This document shows, piece by piece, positions 15,250-24,085 of a stretch of 64,000 nucleotides of DNA. Source of the stretch: JAHWKI01 sp035513575 (lineage in GTDB: Bacteria; Gemmatimonadota; Gemmatimonadetes; Longimicrobiales; RSA9); assembly GCA_035513575.1 (NCBI GenBank), contig DATKBW010000181.1, positions 6,236 through 70,235 of the forward strand. Reading direction: 5' to 3'. Within the stretch, counting starts at the first letter, position 1; each line of letters opens with the position of its first letter. A program made the position numbers and the translations under genes. The notes below the pieces were generated by a model. The model searched no databases, was not told the origin of the DNA, and was given only the letters and a program-made list of their open reading frames with translations.

Positions 15250-18200
15250 TCACCAGGTGCCCTGGAAGCCGAACGTGATGGTCCGGGGCTGCGGGTACGC
15301 GTAGAAGTCGGTGCCCAGGACCGCGCTGGCGCTGCCCGAGCCGGCCCAGTGGTTGTCGGGCGAGTAGCCGCTGTACTCGGTCCACGTGTGCAGGTTCTTG
15401 CCCGACACGTAGAGCCGAGCGCTCTGAGTCCGGACCAGGTTGTTGACGGCCGCCGGGAGCCGATACCCCAGCGTCACGTCGCCGATACGGACGTAGGACG
15501 CGTCCTCGATCATGCGGCTGGACTCCACCCACACGCCCGTCGAGCCGAACCAGCTCGGGCTCGGGTTCTTCCCGTCCGTGTTCTCGGGCGTCCAGTAGTC
15601 CTCGACGTGCTGGGAGAACTTGTTGTCTAGGAAGTAGCCGCCGTCATCGGAGTACAGGCGCATGGCGTTGTAGATCTCCGCGCCCTGGCTGAATTCGAGG
15701 AACGCCATCAGGTCGAAGCCGCCGAAGGACAGCGTGTTCCGCAGGCCGCCGTAGAAATCCGGGTGGGGGCTGCCCACCACCCGGCGGTCGTTGGAGCCGG
15801 GGAAGGTCGTCCATTCGAGGTCGCCGTTGGCGTCGTACTGGTACTCGCCCGCGTCATCGAGATCCGCGTACTTCGCCACGCCGGTGGCCTCGTCCACGCC
15901 GATGTACTCGGGGGCGTAGAAGACGCCCAGGGGCTGCCCCACCTCGACCCAGTTCATGAAGCCGGCGCCGAAGGGCTGCCCATTGTACAGGGCCGTGACC
16001 TCGTTCCGGTTGCGGGTGATGTTGAACTCGCTCGTCCACTCCAGGGCGCCCGGGCGCGAGGGCCGCAGGTTCAGCGAGCGGAGCGTCAGCTCCACCCCGC
16101 TGTTGCGGATGCCGCCGATGTTGGCCAGCACGGAGGTGTATCCGCTGGTGGAGGGCACCGGCCGGTTCAGCAGGAGGTCGTCGGTATCCTTGCTGTACAG
16201 CTCGGCGACGATCCCGAGCCGGTCGCTCAGCAGCCCCATGTCCGCGCCGAGGTTCCACTCGGTGGTGGTCTCCCACTTCAGGTCCGGGTTGGCCAGGTTG
16301 GTCGGATTCGTCCCGGGGAGGTTGCCGTAGTTCGAGGTCCCGACCAGGCCGAGGTACTCGAAGTCGCCGATGGCCTCGTTCCCCGTCTGTCCCCAGCTGG
16401 CGCGCAGCTTCAGGTCGCTGAAGAGGCCCACGTTCGCCATGAAGGCCTCGTTGCTCAGGATCCACGCGGCCGAGATGGCCGGGAACACGCCGAACTTCTG
16501 GTTCTCGCCGAACCGCGACGAGCCGTCCGTCCGCAGGCTGGCGTTGATGACGTAGCGCTCGTCGAACACGTAGTTGGCCCGGGCGAAGTACGACATCAGG
16601 TTGTGCTCCCAGGCCGTACCGTCGTAGCCGGCGACCTCCGCGGCGTTGCCGGGCCAGTTCAGCTCGGGGCTGGTGAAGCCCTCGCCCCGGATGAAGCTCC
16701 TCTCCTGGTCGTCCATCTCGACGCTCGCGCCGACCGTGGCGGAGATCTCGTTCGCGCCGAAATACCGGTGGGCGGTCATGAAGGTCTCCAGGAGGGAGCG
16801 CTGCCCCCAGGAGTTGGCGACGCGGGAGACACCGCCCACGCCCGCGCCGTAGGTCAGCGGGGTCAGCGGCGAGTTCCAGCGGTGCTCGCGGAGGGCCAGC
16901 ACGTCGAAGCCGGCGCGGCCGGTGAGGTTCAGCCAGCTGGTGAGGCCGTAGCTGGCGGTGAGGTTGCCGAAGCTGCGGAGCGTGCGGGCGTTGGTGTAGT
17001 CCTCGCGGCCCACGGCCACGGGGTTGGAGTAGGACGCCCAGTCGCTCCAGTTGCCCTCGTCGTCGACGACGGGGACCCAGGGCTCGTTGGCGATGGCGTT
17101 GGTCACCGCGCTGACGATGGAGTTGTCCGACTCGATCCGGTCGTTGTCCTCCTGGCTCAGCGCGATCGACGCGCTGACGTTGAGCCGGTCCGTGGCCTGG
17201 AAGTCCAGGTTCACGCGGCCCGCGGCGCGATCGTAGGCCGAGCCGAGGATGATGCCCATCTGGTCGAAGTACGTCCCGGAGAGGAAGTACTTGAAGCGGT
17301 CGGTGCCGCCGCTCAGCGCGATCTGCGTGTTGCTGACCGGGGCGGTGCGGAGCACCTCCTCCTGCCAGTTGGTGTCGATGTTCGGGTCCACGCCGAACGC
17401 GTCGAAGCGCGACTGGATCCGCGCCTCGGTGTAGCCATCGTAGCGCATCCCGTCGGCGAAATACTGCATCCACTCGGCGGTATTCAGCACGTCGATCACC
17501 CTGGCGGCGTTCTGGAAGCCCGCGGACGTGTTGACGGTGATGCGCGGTGCCCCCGAGGCGCCCCGCTTCGTCGTGATCATGATCACGCCGTTGGAGCCGC
17601 GCGACCCGTAGATCGCCGAGGCCGCGGCGTCCTTCAGGATGTCGATGGACTCGATCTCGTCGGGGTTGAGCCCCGTGATGGCGGACATGTCCTGGCCGCC
17701 CAGGCCGAGCTGGCCGAAGTCCTCGCGGAAGATCGGCACGCCGTCCACCACGTAGAGCGGCTGGTTGCTCGCGGAGATGGACGCGCTGCCGCGCACGCGG
17801 ACCGTGATCCCGTTGCCGGGGTTGCCGGCGTTCTGGATCACCTGGACGCCCGCGGCCTTCCCCTGCAGCGCCGCATCGAGGCTCGCCACGACCCGGTTCT
17901 CCAGGTCCTGGTTGCCCACGCTGCTGATGGCGCTGGAAAGCTCGCGGCGCGTCTGCTGCGCGTAGCCGGTGGCTACCAGCTCCTCGAGCTGGATCGCCGT
18001 GATCCCCATCTCGAAGTCCACCGTCGCCGTTTCGCCCGCCGCGACGGTGATGGTCTGCTGCTGCGCCGAATACCCGATGTACTCGACGCGAATCTCGAGA
18101 CGGCCGGCCGGCACGCTCGTCAGGACGAAGCGGCCGTCGTTGTTGGTGAGGGTTCCGATGCCGGTGCCGCGGACCGCGACCTGCGCGCCGGCGATGGGCT

Positions 18201-18330
18201 GCCCCGTCTGCGCGTCCGTGACCGTGCCACGAACCGCCGCCTGCTGTGCATGGAGTGCCTGTGGCGCGCCCACGAGCAGCAACGCTATTGCCGCCAGCAT
18301 GGGCACGAAGGCTCCGCACGACTTCTTCAT
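15250..18330 (-). CDS. SusC/RagA-family TonB-dependent outer-membrane receptor
   Basis: 1026 residues. A signal peptide (MKKSCGAFVPMLAAIALLLVG) is followed by a carboxypeptidase-regulatory-like domain (VRGTVTDAQTGQPIAGAQVA), a plug domain (VVDGVPIFREDFGQLG, LKDAAASAIYGSRGSNGVIM) and a 22-strand barrel ending in FGFQGTW. The DAAASAIYGSRGSNGVI block is diagnostic for the SusC/RagA class. It forms the energised channel whose lid is the SusD-like protein of the next gene. GGGAGG lies at good distance from the ATG, and a sigma70-like promoter is visible about 60-90 bases upstream. Confidence 0.94.
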   Translation of the reverse strand: MKKSCGAFVPMLAAIALLLVGAPQALHAQQAAVRGTVTDAQTGQPIAGAQVAVRGTGIGTLTNNDGRFVLTSVPAGRLEIRVEYIGYSAQQQTITVAAGETATVDFEMGITAIQLEELVATGYAQQTRRELSSAISSVGNQDLENRVVASLDAALQGKAAGVQVIQNAGNPGNGITVRVRGSASISASNQPLYVVDGVPIFREDFGQLGLGGQDMSAITGLNPDEIESIDILKDAAASAIYGSRGSNGVIMITTKRGASGAPRITVNTSAGFQNAARVIDVLNTAEWMQYFADGMRYDGYTEARIQSRFDAFGVDPNIDTNWQEEVLRTAPVSNTQIALSGGTDRFKYFLSGTYFDQMGIILGSAYDRAAGRVNLDFQATDRLNVSASIALSQEDNDRIESDNSIVSAVTNAIANEPWVPVVDDEGNWSDWASYSNPVAVGREDYTNARTLRSFGNLTASYGLTSWLNLTGRAGFDVLALREHRWNSPLTPLTYGAGVGGVSRVANSWGQRSLLETFMTAHRYFGANEISATVGASVEMDDQERSFIRGEGFTSPELNWPGNAAEVAGYDGTAWEHNLMSYFARANYVFDERYVINASLRTDGSSRFGENQKFGVFPAISAAWILSNEAFMANVGLFSDLKLRASWGQTGNEAIGDFEYLGLVGTSNYGNLPGTNPTNLANPDLKWETTTEWNLGADMGLLSDRLGIVAELYSKDTDDLLLNRPVPSTSGYTSVLANIGGIRNSGVELTLRSLNLRPSRPGALEWTSEFNITRNRNEVTALYNGQPFGAGFMNWVEVGQPLGVFYAPEYIGVDEATGVAKYADLDDAGEYQYDANGDLEWTTFPGSNDRRVVGSPHPDFYGGLRNTLSFGGFDLMAFLEFSQGAEIYNAMRLYSDDGGYFLDNKFSQHVEDYWTPENTDGKNPSPSWFGSTGVWVESSRMIEDASYVRIGDVTLGYRLPAAVNNLVRTQSARLYVSGKNLHTWTEYSGYSPDNHWAGSGSASAVLGTDFYAYPQPRTITFGFQGTW

Positions 18331-18390
18331 GCGAGTGCCTCCCTGGATTGGGATTTTCGGGATTGGGAGCTGGGTTTTCTGCCCGCCCGC

Positions 18391-18420
18391 AACCTACGGG
18401 CGCGGCGCCTAACGTGTCAA
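18391..18420 (-). promoter_or_regulatory. Sigma70-like promoter for the SusC/SusD operon
   Basis: On the minus strand a perfect -35 (TTGACA, 18420-18415) is followed after 18 bases by TAGGTT (18396-18391) as a -10. It lies 61 bases upstream of the SusC-like ATG. No Bacteroidetes-type TAnnTTTG box was seen, which argues against a Bacteroidota host for this SusC/D pair. Confidence 0.5.
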
Positions 18421-18581
18421 ACGATCCCCTGGGTCGTGGCGTCCTCCCTTCCTTGCTTCGGGGGTCGGAACCGAAGGAGTGCCATCGCCCCCACAACGCG
18501 TCAGGCGCGGCGGCATGGACAGATCGTTCGCGGAGCCTACCTTTCACCGTCCCTGTTCGCAACCGCCCGGAGCGCTGCCTG

Positions 18582-19631
18582 GTGCCCATCCTCCTGTTCC
18601 TGCTCGGCCTCGCGCTGCTCGTCGCCGGTGCCGAGCTCCTCGTCCGCGGCGCCGGCCGCATCGCCCTCGCCGCGGGCATCTCGCCGCTGGTCATCGGGCT
18701 CACCGTCGTGGCCTTCGGGACCAGCGCGCCCGAGCTCGCGGTCACCACCTCGGCCTCCCTCCGCGGCGACCCCGACCTCGCCCTCGGCAACGTGGTCGGC
18801 AGCAACATCTTCAACGTGCTCTTCATCCTGGGAGCCTCCGCCCTCGTCGCCCCCCTCCTCGTCTCGCGGCGCCTCGTCCGCCTCGAGGTCCCCCTCCTCA
18901 CCCTCTCCGCCGGCCTCGTCCTCGTCCTCGCCCTGGACGGCGCCATCTCCCGCATCGAGGGCGCCCTCCTGGTGACCGGCGCGTTCGCCTACACCGGGCT
19001 CCTGCTGCGCCAGAGCCGCCGCGAGCCGGAGCCCCCCGGCGACCAGCCCCACCGCGGCCGCGCCGGCATGCTCGTCGATCTCCTCCTCATCATCGCGGGC
19101 CTCGGACTCCTCGTCCTCGGCTCCCGCTGGCTCGTCGATGGCGCCCGCAATTTCGCCCTCGCCCTCGGCATCTCCGAGCTCGTCGTCGGCCTCACCATCG
19201 TGGCCATCGGCACCTCACTCCCGGAGCTCGCCACCTCCGTCATCGCCACCGTGCGCGGGCAACGCGACATCGCCGTCGGGAACATCGTCGGCAGCAACCT
19301 CTTCAACGTGCTCCTCGTCCTGGGCACGGCGTCGCTCGTGGCCCCCGGCGGCGTCCCTGCCCCCGCCGCCGCCATCCGGTTCGACATCCCCGTCATGGTC
19401 GGCGTGTCCGTCGCCTGCCTCCCCGTCTTCTTCTCGGGCCTCCGCATCGCCCGCTGGGAGGGCGCCCTCTTCCTCGGCTTCTATCTCGCCTACACCGCCT
19501 ACACCATTCTCGCCGCCACCCACCACGACGCCCTCGAGACCTTCCGCGGCGCCATGCTCTTCTTCGTCCTCCCGCTCACCGCCGTGACCCTCGGCGTGAT
19601 CGCGCTGAAGGAGCGGGCAGGGCAGGGCTGA
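18582..19631 (+). CDS. CaCA-family Na+(K+)/Ca2+ exchanger, copy 1
   Basis: 349 residues from GTG 18582 (VPILLFLLGLALLVAGAELL); the frame is open earlier but that part runs into the divergent SusC promoter. About ten membrane segments arranged as two homologous halves, each with the alpha-repeat: VIGLTVVAFGTSAPELAVT with GNVVGSNIFNVLFILG, and VVGLTIVAIGTSLPELATS with GNIVGSNLFNVLLVLG. These motifs bind the exchanged cations. It is an inner-membrane calcium/cation antiporter of the YrbG type. A close paralogue lies at 47142-48236 in the same window. Confidence 0.93.
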   Translation: MPILLFLLGLALLVAGAELLVRGAGRIALAAGISPLVIGLTVVAFGTSAPELAVTTSASLRGDPDLALGNVVGSNIFNVLFILGASALVAPLLVSRRLVRLEVPLLTLSAGLVLVLALDGAISRIEGALLVTGAFAYTGLLLRQSRREPEPPGDQPHRGRAGMLVDLLLIIAGLGLLVLGSRWLVDGARNFALALGISELVVGLTIVAIGTSLPELATSVIATVRGQRDIAVGNIVGSNLFNVLLVLGTASLVAPGGVPAPAAAIRFDIPVMVGVSVACLPVFFSGLRIARWEGALFLGFYLAYTAYTILAATHHDALETFRGAMLFFVLPLTAVTLGVIALKERAGQG

Positions 19632-19730
19632 CCGCGTCTGGCGCGGGGAAGCGGCCAGCTCCCCCCCTTTCCAGCCAACCCTTTTCGCCCCATTGTTGTC
19701 GAACATCTAGGTAACCGGAACGAGGACGAC

Positions 19731-20060
19731 ATGGCCGGAAAGAAGACGGAGCTGCTCCAGGGGAGCCTGGACCTGCTGATCCTGAAGACGCTGTCGGTGG
19801 ATGCGCTGCACGGGTGGGGGATCTCGAAGCGGATCCGGCAGTGGTCGAGCGGGGTGCTGGAGGTGAACCAGGGGTCGCTGTACCCGGCGCTGTACCGGCT
19901 GGAGGAGCAGGGTCTGGTGGAGGGGGAGTGGGGTGTCAGCGAGGAGGGCCGGCGGGCGAAGTTCTACCGGCTGACGGGGTCGGGTCGGCGGCGGCTGGCG
20001 GAGGAGCGGGAGGGTTGGCGGCGGTTTTCTGGGGCGGTGGAAGCGATCCTGGCGACGTGA
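19731..20060 (+). CDS. PadR-family transcriptional regulator
   Basis: 109 residues. The winged-helix pattern is plain: LLQGSLDLLILKTLSVDALHGWGI, then NQGSLYPALYRLEEQGLVEGEW and RRAKFYRLTGSG in the wing. GAGG precedes the ATG by 5 bases. Upstream is TGTTGTCGAACA (TGTT/AACA with a 4-base centre), a small palindrome that could be its own operator, though weak. In Acidobacteria and Gemmatimonadota such short PadR genes sit directly before ADOP permeases, as here (35 bases apart), so it probably represses the permease operon. Confidence 0.92.
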   Translation: MAGKKTELLQGSLDLLILKTLSVDALHGWGISKRIRQWSSGVLEVNQGSLYPALYRLEEQGLVEGEWGVSEEGRRAKFYRLTGSGRRRLAEEREGWRRFSGAVEAILAT

Positions 20061-20095
20061 GCGGGCCGGTGGACACGGGGAGAGGAGCTCGTGGT

Positions 20096-22774
20096 ATGGG
20101 CGTTCTGAAGCGGTGGGTGCGGCGGTGCGCGCGGCTGTTCGGCGCGGCCGGTGGCGTTGCGGAGCGGTCGATGGAAGACGAGATGCGCTTCCATCTGGAG
20201 CTGGAGGAGCGGGACCTGGTGGCGCGGGGCCATACGCCGGCGGAAGCCCGTCGTCTGGCGCGGGTCCGGTTCGGTGGGGTGGAGCGGTACAAGGAGGAGG
20301 GGCGTTACGCCCGGGGGCGGGTTGCGGAGGACGCGATGCAGGATGTCCGCTACGCGATGCGGGGGGTGCGGCGGCGGCCGGGGTTCTCGGCGGCGGTGGT
20401 GGCGACGCTGGCGGTGGGGATCGGCGCGACGACGGCGGTGTGGTCGGTGGTGGACGCGGTGATCCTGAGCCCGCTCCCCTTCCCGGCGGCGGAGCGGCTG
20501 GCGCGGATCCAGGTGTGGTTCAGCGGTGAGGAGGGTGCGCTCTCGCCGGCGGAGTACCTGGACTACCGGCGGGGGGGCGGGGAGGTGTTCTCGGCCATGG
20601 GCGCCTACGTCCAGGGGTCGGTGACGGTGGCGGGTGGAGAGGGGAGCGGGGCGGAGCGGGTGGAGGCCGCCTACGTGGCGGCCGACCTGTTCCCCGCCCT
20701 CGGGGTGGCGCCGCTGGTGGGGCGGCCGTTCACGGCAGGGGAGGAGCTCGGGGGCGAACGGACGGTCGTGGTCTCGGAGGGTTACTGGCGCGGGCGGCTC
20801 GGCGGGTCCGCGGACGCGGTCGGGCGAGCGCTCACGCTGAACGGTGAGCCGTTCACGGTCGTGGGTGTGATGCCGGGGTCGTTCCGGCTGCCGGAGAACA
20901 TGGTCACGGGCGCGTGGCCGGCGGTCTATGTGCCGCTGCGGATCGACCCGGACACGACGTACCGCCGGGGGAGCCACTTCCTCCAGGCGGCGGCGAGGCT
21001 GCGAGACGGGGTGCCGCTGGCGCGCGCGGCGGAAGCGGTGGAGGGGGTGACGGCGCGATTCAGCGCGGATTTCCCGAACGACTACGAGCCGGAGATGGCG
21101 TACCGCGCGACGGCGGTTCCGCTGCGGGAGGCGGTGGTGGGGGACGTGCGGCCGGCGGTGGCGGTGGCCTTCGGGGCGGTGCTCCTGGTGCTGCTGGTGG
21201 GCGCGGCGAACGTGGCCGCGCTGCTGCTCGCCCGAGGCGAGGCGCGGAAGGGAGAGATCGCGCTGCGCGCGACGCTGGGCGCCCGCCGTCCCCGACTGGT
21301 GCGTCAGCTCGTGGCCGAGACGCTGGTCCTCGGGATCCTGGGCGGCATCCTCGGCGTCGCGCTGGCCTGGCTGGCGATCCGGGGGCTCGTTGCGCTCGGG
21401 CCGCCCGGGATCCCGCGCCTGGAGGAGGTGGCCATCCATGGGAGGGTCCTGGCGTTCGCGGGCGGGCTCTCCGTGCTCTGCGGGCTCCTCTTCGGGCTGG
21501 TCCCCGCCTTCCGCGTCGCCTCCGACGGCGCGGTGGTCGCGCTGAGGCAAACGGGGGCCCGGACCACGGGCGGCGGTCGGACGCTCCGGCGGGCCCTCGT
21601 CGTGGCCGAGGTGGGTCTGGCGCTGGCGCTCCTCACCGGCGCGGGGCTGCTGGGGCGGTCCATGGCGGAGCTGCTCGCCGTCGACACCGGGCTCCGCCTG
21701 GAGGACGTCGTCGCGACGCAGTTCACGGTGGCCGCGCCGGCGTACCCGGAAGAAGCGCGGGTGCGGGAATTCGTGGCCGCGGCCGTGGACCGGGTGTCGT
21801 CGCTTCCGCAGGTGGAGGCGGCCGGGGCCGTGACGAACCTGCCGCTGGCCGCGGGCATCGGCGATGTGGGTGTGGAGGTCCCGGGAAAGGACATCCCGGG
21901 TGATGGCAACCTCGATGTGGACTGGCAGGCGGCGACGCCCGGGTACGACCGCGCGGTGGGCCTCCGGCTGCTCGCGGGCCGCTGGATCGACGACACGGAC
22001 CGCAGCGACGCCCCCGGGGCGGTGGTGATCAACCGGGCGTTCGCCGAGACGTGGTGGCCGGAGGGGGATGCGGTCGGCGCCACGGTACGGCTGACCGCCG
22101 AAACGGCGCCCGGCGAGGCGCGGGTGGTGGGGATCGTCGAGGACGTGAAGCACGAGGGGCCCGCGGCGCCCGCCCGGCTCCAGATCTACATCCCGCACCG
22201 GCAGTTCGGGTTCTGGTACGGCCAGGGCCCGGCGCGCAGCATGACGCTCGTGGCGCGGACGCTGCCGGGCGCGGCGACAGCCCCCGGGGCGATCCGCGGC
22301 GCGTTCTCGGCGCTGGACCCCGAGCTCGGCCTCGGCCCGTTCACGACGCTCGGGGGCGCGTACCGCGAGATCCTGTCCGGACCCACCCTGCTCGCGGCGC
22401 TCATGGCCACGTTCGCCGCCATCGCGCTCCTCCTGGCCGCCATCGGCGTGTACGGCGTGATCGCGTTCGGGGTAGGGCAGCGCCGGCGGGAGTTCGGGAT
22501 TCGACTGGCCCTCGGCGCGCGGTCCCGCCGCGTGGCCGCCGGGGTGGTCCGGGAGGGCGCGCTGCTGGCGGCGCTGGGCATCGCCGTGGGGCTGGCTGGA
22601 TCGCTCCTGCTCTCCGGCGCGCTCCGGTCGCTGCTCTTCGGCGTGTCCGCCACCGACCCGGCCGTGCTGGCGGGCGGCGCCGCGGTGCTGATGGCGGCCG
22701 CGCTCCTGGCGAGCTGGCTGCCGGCCAGGCGGGCGGTGCGCGTCGACCCCGCGGAGGCGCTCCGTGAGGAATGA
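20096..22774 (+). CDS. ADOP-type ABC transporter permease (MacB/FtsX-like, duplicated)
   Basis: 892 residues from ATG 20096, with AGGAG 8 bases before it. The N-terminal 85 residues are a soluble helical segment typical of 'acidobacterial duplicated orphan permeases' (DEMRFHLELEERDLVARGHTP, RRLARVRFGGVERYKEE, DVRYAMRG). Two MacB-periplasmic-core plus FtsX units follow, each with one membrane helix then three: FSAAVVATLAVGIGATTAVWSVVDAVIL, VLLVLLVGAANVAALLLARGEARKGEIALRATLGA, then VYGVIAFGVGQRRREFGIRLALGARSRRV. No ATPase gene is adjacent. The substrate is unknown; the family is thought to export peptides or lipids. Confidence 0.92.
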   Translation: MGVLKRWVRRCARLFGAAGGVAERSMEDEMRFHLELEERDLVARGHTPAEARRLARVRFGGVERYKEEGRYARGRVAEDAMQDVRYAMRGVRRRPGFSAAVVATLAVGIGATTAVWSVVDAVILSPLPFPAAERLARIQVWFSGEEGALSPAEYLDYRRGGGEVFSAMGAYVQGSVTVAGGEGSGAERVEAAYVAADLFPALGVAPLVGRPFTAGEELGGERTVVVSEGYWRGRLGGSADAVGRALTLNGEPFTVVGVMPGSFRLPENMVTGAWPAVYVPLRIDPDTTYRRGSHFLQAAARLRDGVPLARAAEAVEGVTARFSADFPNDYEPEMAYRATAVPLREAVVGDVRPAVAVAFGAVLLVLLVGAANVAALLLARGEARKGEIALRATLGARRPRLVRQLVAETLVLGILGGILGVALAWLAIRGLVALGPPGIPRLEEVAIHGRVLAFAGGLSVLCGLLFGLVPAFRVASDGAVVALRQTGARTTGGGRTLRRALVVAEVGLALALLTGAGLLGRSMAELLAVDTGLRLEDVVATQFTVAAPAYPEEARVREFVAAAVDRVSSLPQVEAAGAVTNLPLAAGIGDVGVEVPGKDIPGDGNLDVDWQAATPGYDRAVGLRLLAGRWIDDTDRSDAPGAVVINRAFAETWWPEGDAVGATVRLTAETAPGEARVVGIVEDVKHEGPAAPARLQIYIPHRQFGFWYGQGPARSMTLVARTLPGAATAPGAIRGAFSALDPELGLGPFTTLGGAYREILSGPTLLAALMATFAAIALLLAAIGVYGVIAFGVGQRRREFGIRLALGARSRRVAAGVVREGALLAALGIAVGLAGSLLLSGALRSLLFGVSATDPAVLAGGAAVLMAAALLASWLPARRAVRVDPAEALREE

Positions 22775-22851
22775 CGGGACGGTGTGGAACTCCCGGGGGC
22801 TCGCGGGGCATACAACCAGTCCACCTCCTCCTGCCGACAGGGGCTTTCAGC

Positions 22852-23394
22852 ATGCGACGCACGCGCTCACGCCTTCCGCGCTCCCGGACCCTCGCCGGCG
22901 TTCCGCTGGTCTTCCTGCTCGCGCTGTGCGCGGGGGTGGCGCCCGACCGGGCCGCTGCCCAGGATGACGGGATCGCCCTCGGTAGCGTGGTCCAGCCCTT
23001 CACCATCGAGGATCTCGACGGGGAGGCGGTGGACCTCGCGGAGGTGATCGGCCGGAAGCCGGTGCTGGTGGAGTTCTGGGCCACCTGGTGCCCGGTCTGC
23101 CGCGTCCTCGACCCGAAGCTGGCGGCGGCGCACAGCCGCTTCGGTGACGAGGTGGAGTTCCTGGTGGTGGCCGTGGGCGTGGGGCAGCGCAAGGAGCAGA
23201 TCGCGGCGCACATCGCCCGCCACCCGGTGGCCGGGCGGCTCCTGTGGGATGGCCGCGGCGCCGCCGCCCGGGCGTTCGAGGCGCCCGGGACCGGGTACGT
23301 CGTCCTGCTGGACGCGGCCGGGAAAGTGGTGTGGACCGGCACGGGTACCGGCCAGGACATCGACGGGGCCCTTCAGCGGCTCGTTTCCAGGTAG
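22852..23394 (+). CDS. TlpA/ResA-like exported thioredoxin-fold protein
   Basis: 180 residues from ATG 22852. A basic N-terminus and hydrophobic stretch (LVFLLALCAGVAPDRAAAQ) make a signal peptide, then a thioredoxin fold with the active site FWATWCPVC (Cys80 and Cys83), VEFLVVAVGVGQRKEQI and the cis-Pro-like GTGYVVLLDAAGKVVWTG. It should act in the periplasm as a thiol:disulfide reductase, for example for cytochrome c maturation. It converges with a peroxiredoxin-like gene, sharing a hairpin between the two ends. The frame extends 27 codons upstream without a better start. Confidence 0.88.
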   Translation: MRRTRSRLPRSRTLAGVPLVFLLALCAGVAPDRAAAQDDGIALGSVVQPFTIEDLDGEAVDLAEVIGRKPVLVEFWATWCPVCRVLDPKLAAAHSRFGDEVEFLVVAVGVGQRKEQIAAHIARHPVAGRLLWDGRGAAARAFEAPGTGYVVLLDAAGKVVWTGTGTGQDIDGALQRLVSR

Positions 23395-23432
23395 GACCCG
23401 CAGAACACGGACCGTCCCGGCGGCGGAATGAG

Positions 23433-23460
23433 GAACGGCTCCCTCACGCGGGAGCCGTTC
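23433..23460. terminator. Hairpin between convergent tlpA-like and peroxiredoxin genes
   Basis: GAACGGCTCCC (23433-23443) and GGGAGCCGTTC (23450-23460) pair perfectly around a 6-base loop, one base before the stop codon of the minus-strand gene. Neither side carries a long T-run (TTCAG on plus), so it is a weak-tailed terminator that may serve both directions. Confidence 0.6.
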
Positions 23461-23461
23461 T

Positions 23462-24046
23462 TCAGTTCAGGCGGTCGATGACGGCGGCGAGCTCCTCGTA
23501 GGCGGTCGGGTCGACCTCCCGGAAGGGCGTGGCCGCGTAGGCGATCCGGCCGTCGGGCCCGATGACGAAGAGGTTCCGGTTCGTGCCGGTGCGCTCGCCG
23601 CGGGCGTACATGGCGCCGTAGCGGTTCGCCACCTCGAGGTCGGCGTCGCTCGCCATGAGGAACGGGAACTCGTCGTCCCGGGCCCAGGCGGCCAGCTCCT
23701 CGATGGGATCGGCGCTGATGGCGATGAGCACGACGCCGCGGCCGAGGTTGAAAGTCTGCGCGTACTGATCACGGTACGCGTGCATTTGAACCGTTCAGCC
23801 GCGTGTTCTCGCCCGGAAGAAGAACGCGAGCACCACGGTCTTCCCCTCGTATGCCGCGAGCGTCACCGGCTCGGCGAGGAGGCCGTGGCGCGTGGCGCCC
23901 GGCATCGAGAAATCGGGCGCCACCGCGCCGACGCGCAGGGGCTCCGGAACGGTGGGGGCGTCCTGTGCCGAAAGCGACCGGTGCGCGGAAGCCGCGGCCG
24001 CGATGGCGAGGGCCAAGGCCGTGAAGGTCGGGAGGTACCGTCGCAT
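23462..24046 (-). CDS. Candidate selenoprotein: exported peroxiredoxin with in-frame UGA (Sec84)
   Basis: Read straight through from ATG 24046 to the stop at 23462, the frame gives 194 residues interrupted by one TGA at 23797-23795. The two halves stay in the same frame and together make a complete AhpC/TSA-type peroxiredoxin with a signal peptide (MRRYLPTFTALALAIAAAAS): VGAVAPDFSMPG, then VVLAFFFRARTRG-U-TVQMHAYRDQY, VVLIAISADPIEEL, FPFLMASDADLEVANRYGA, and TNRNLFVIGPDG (catalytic Arg157). The UGA sits exactly where the peroxidatic Cys belongs, three residues after conserved Thr81. No Cys occurs anywhere in the protein, so there is no resolving Cys. The 39 bases after the UGA form a hairpin that fits the bacterial SECIS rules. 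The alternative is a nonsense mutation or a sequencing error in a Cys codon. Confidence 0.72.
23759..23797 (-). promoter_or_regulatory. Putative bacterial SECIS element downstream of the in-frame UGA
   Basis: In the mRNA the UGA is followed by 21 bases and then an 8-base apical loop, CGUGAUCA. The seven bases before the loop (CGCGUAC) pair perfectly with the seven after it (GUACGCG); an outer UG:CA pairing with a bulge may extend the stem. Distance, stem length, loop size and a G as second loop base all agree with the published bSECIS consensus as I remember it (upper stem 4-7 bp, loop 3-14 bases, G in the first two loop positions, 16-37 bases from the UGA). Confidence 0.6.
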
Positions 24047-24059
24047 GGCTCTCTCTGGT

Positions 24060-24079
24060 TTGGGGGTCTCTCCCCCCAA
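24060..24079 (-). other. Short hairpin between the unknown gene and the peroxiredoxin gene
   Basis: TTGGGGG and CCCCCAA (plus-strand order, 24060-24066 and 24073-24079) pair around a 6-base loop, 13 bases before the peroxiredoxin ATG on the minus strand and 6 bases after the upstream stop. It lacks a T-run and could attenuate or stabilise the message; evidence is only the pairing. Confidence 0.35.
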
Positions 24080-24085
24080 GATACG

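Noticed and set aside
15763..18975. Very long open frame on the plus strand opposite the SusC-like gene
   Set aside because: It is antisense to a clear receptor gene, has low-complexity Arg/Gly/Val-rich translation without motifs, and long antisense frames are expected at this GC content.
23795..24079. Reading the peroxiredoxin N-terminal half as a separate short gene ending at TGA
   Set aside because: The product would stop immediately before the catalytic residue, and the remainder continues in the same frame with the expected peroxiredoxin sequence.
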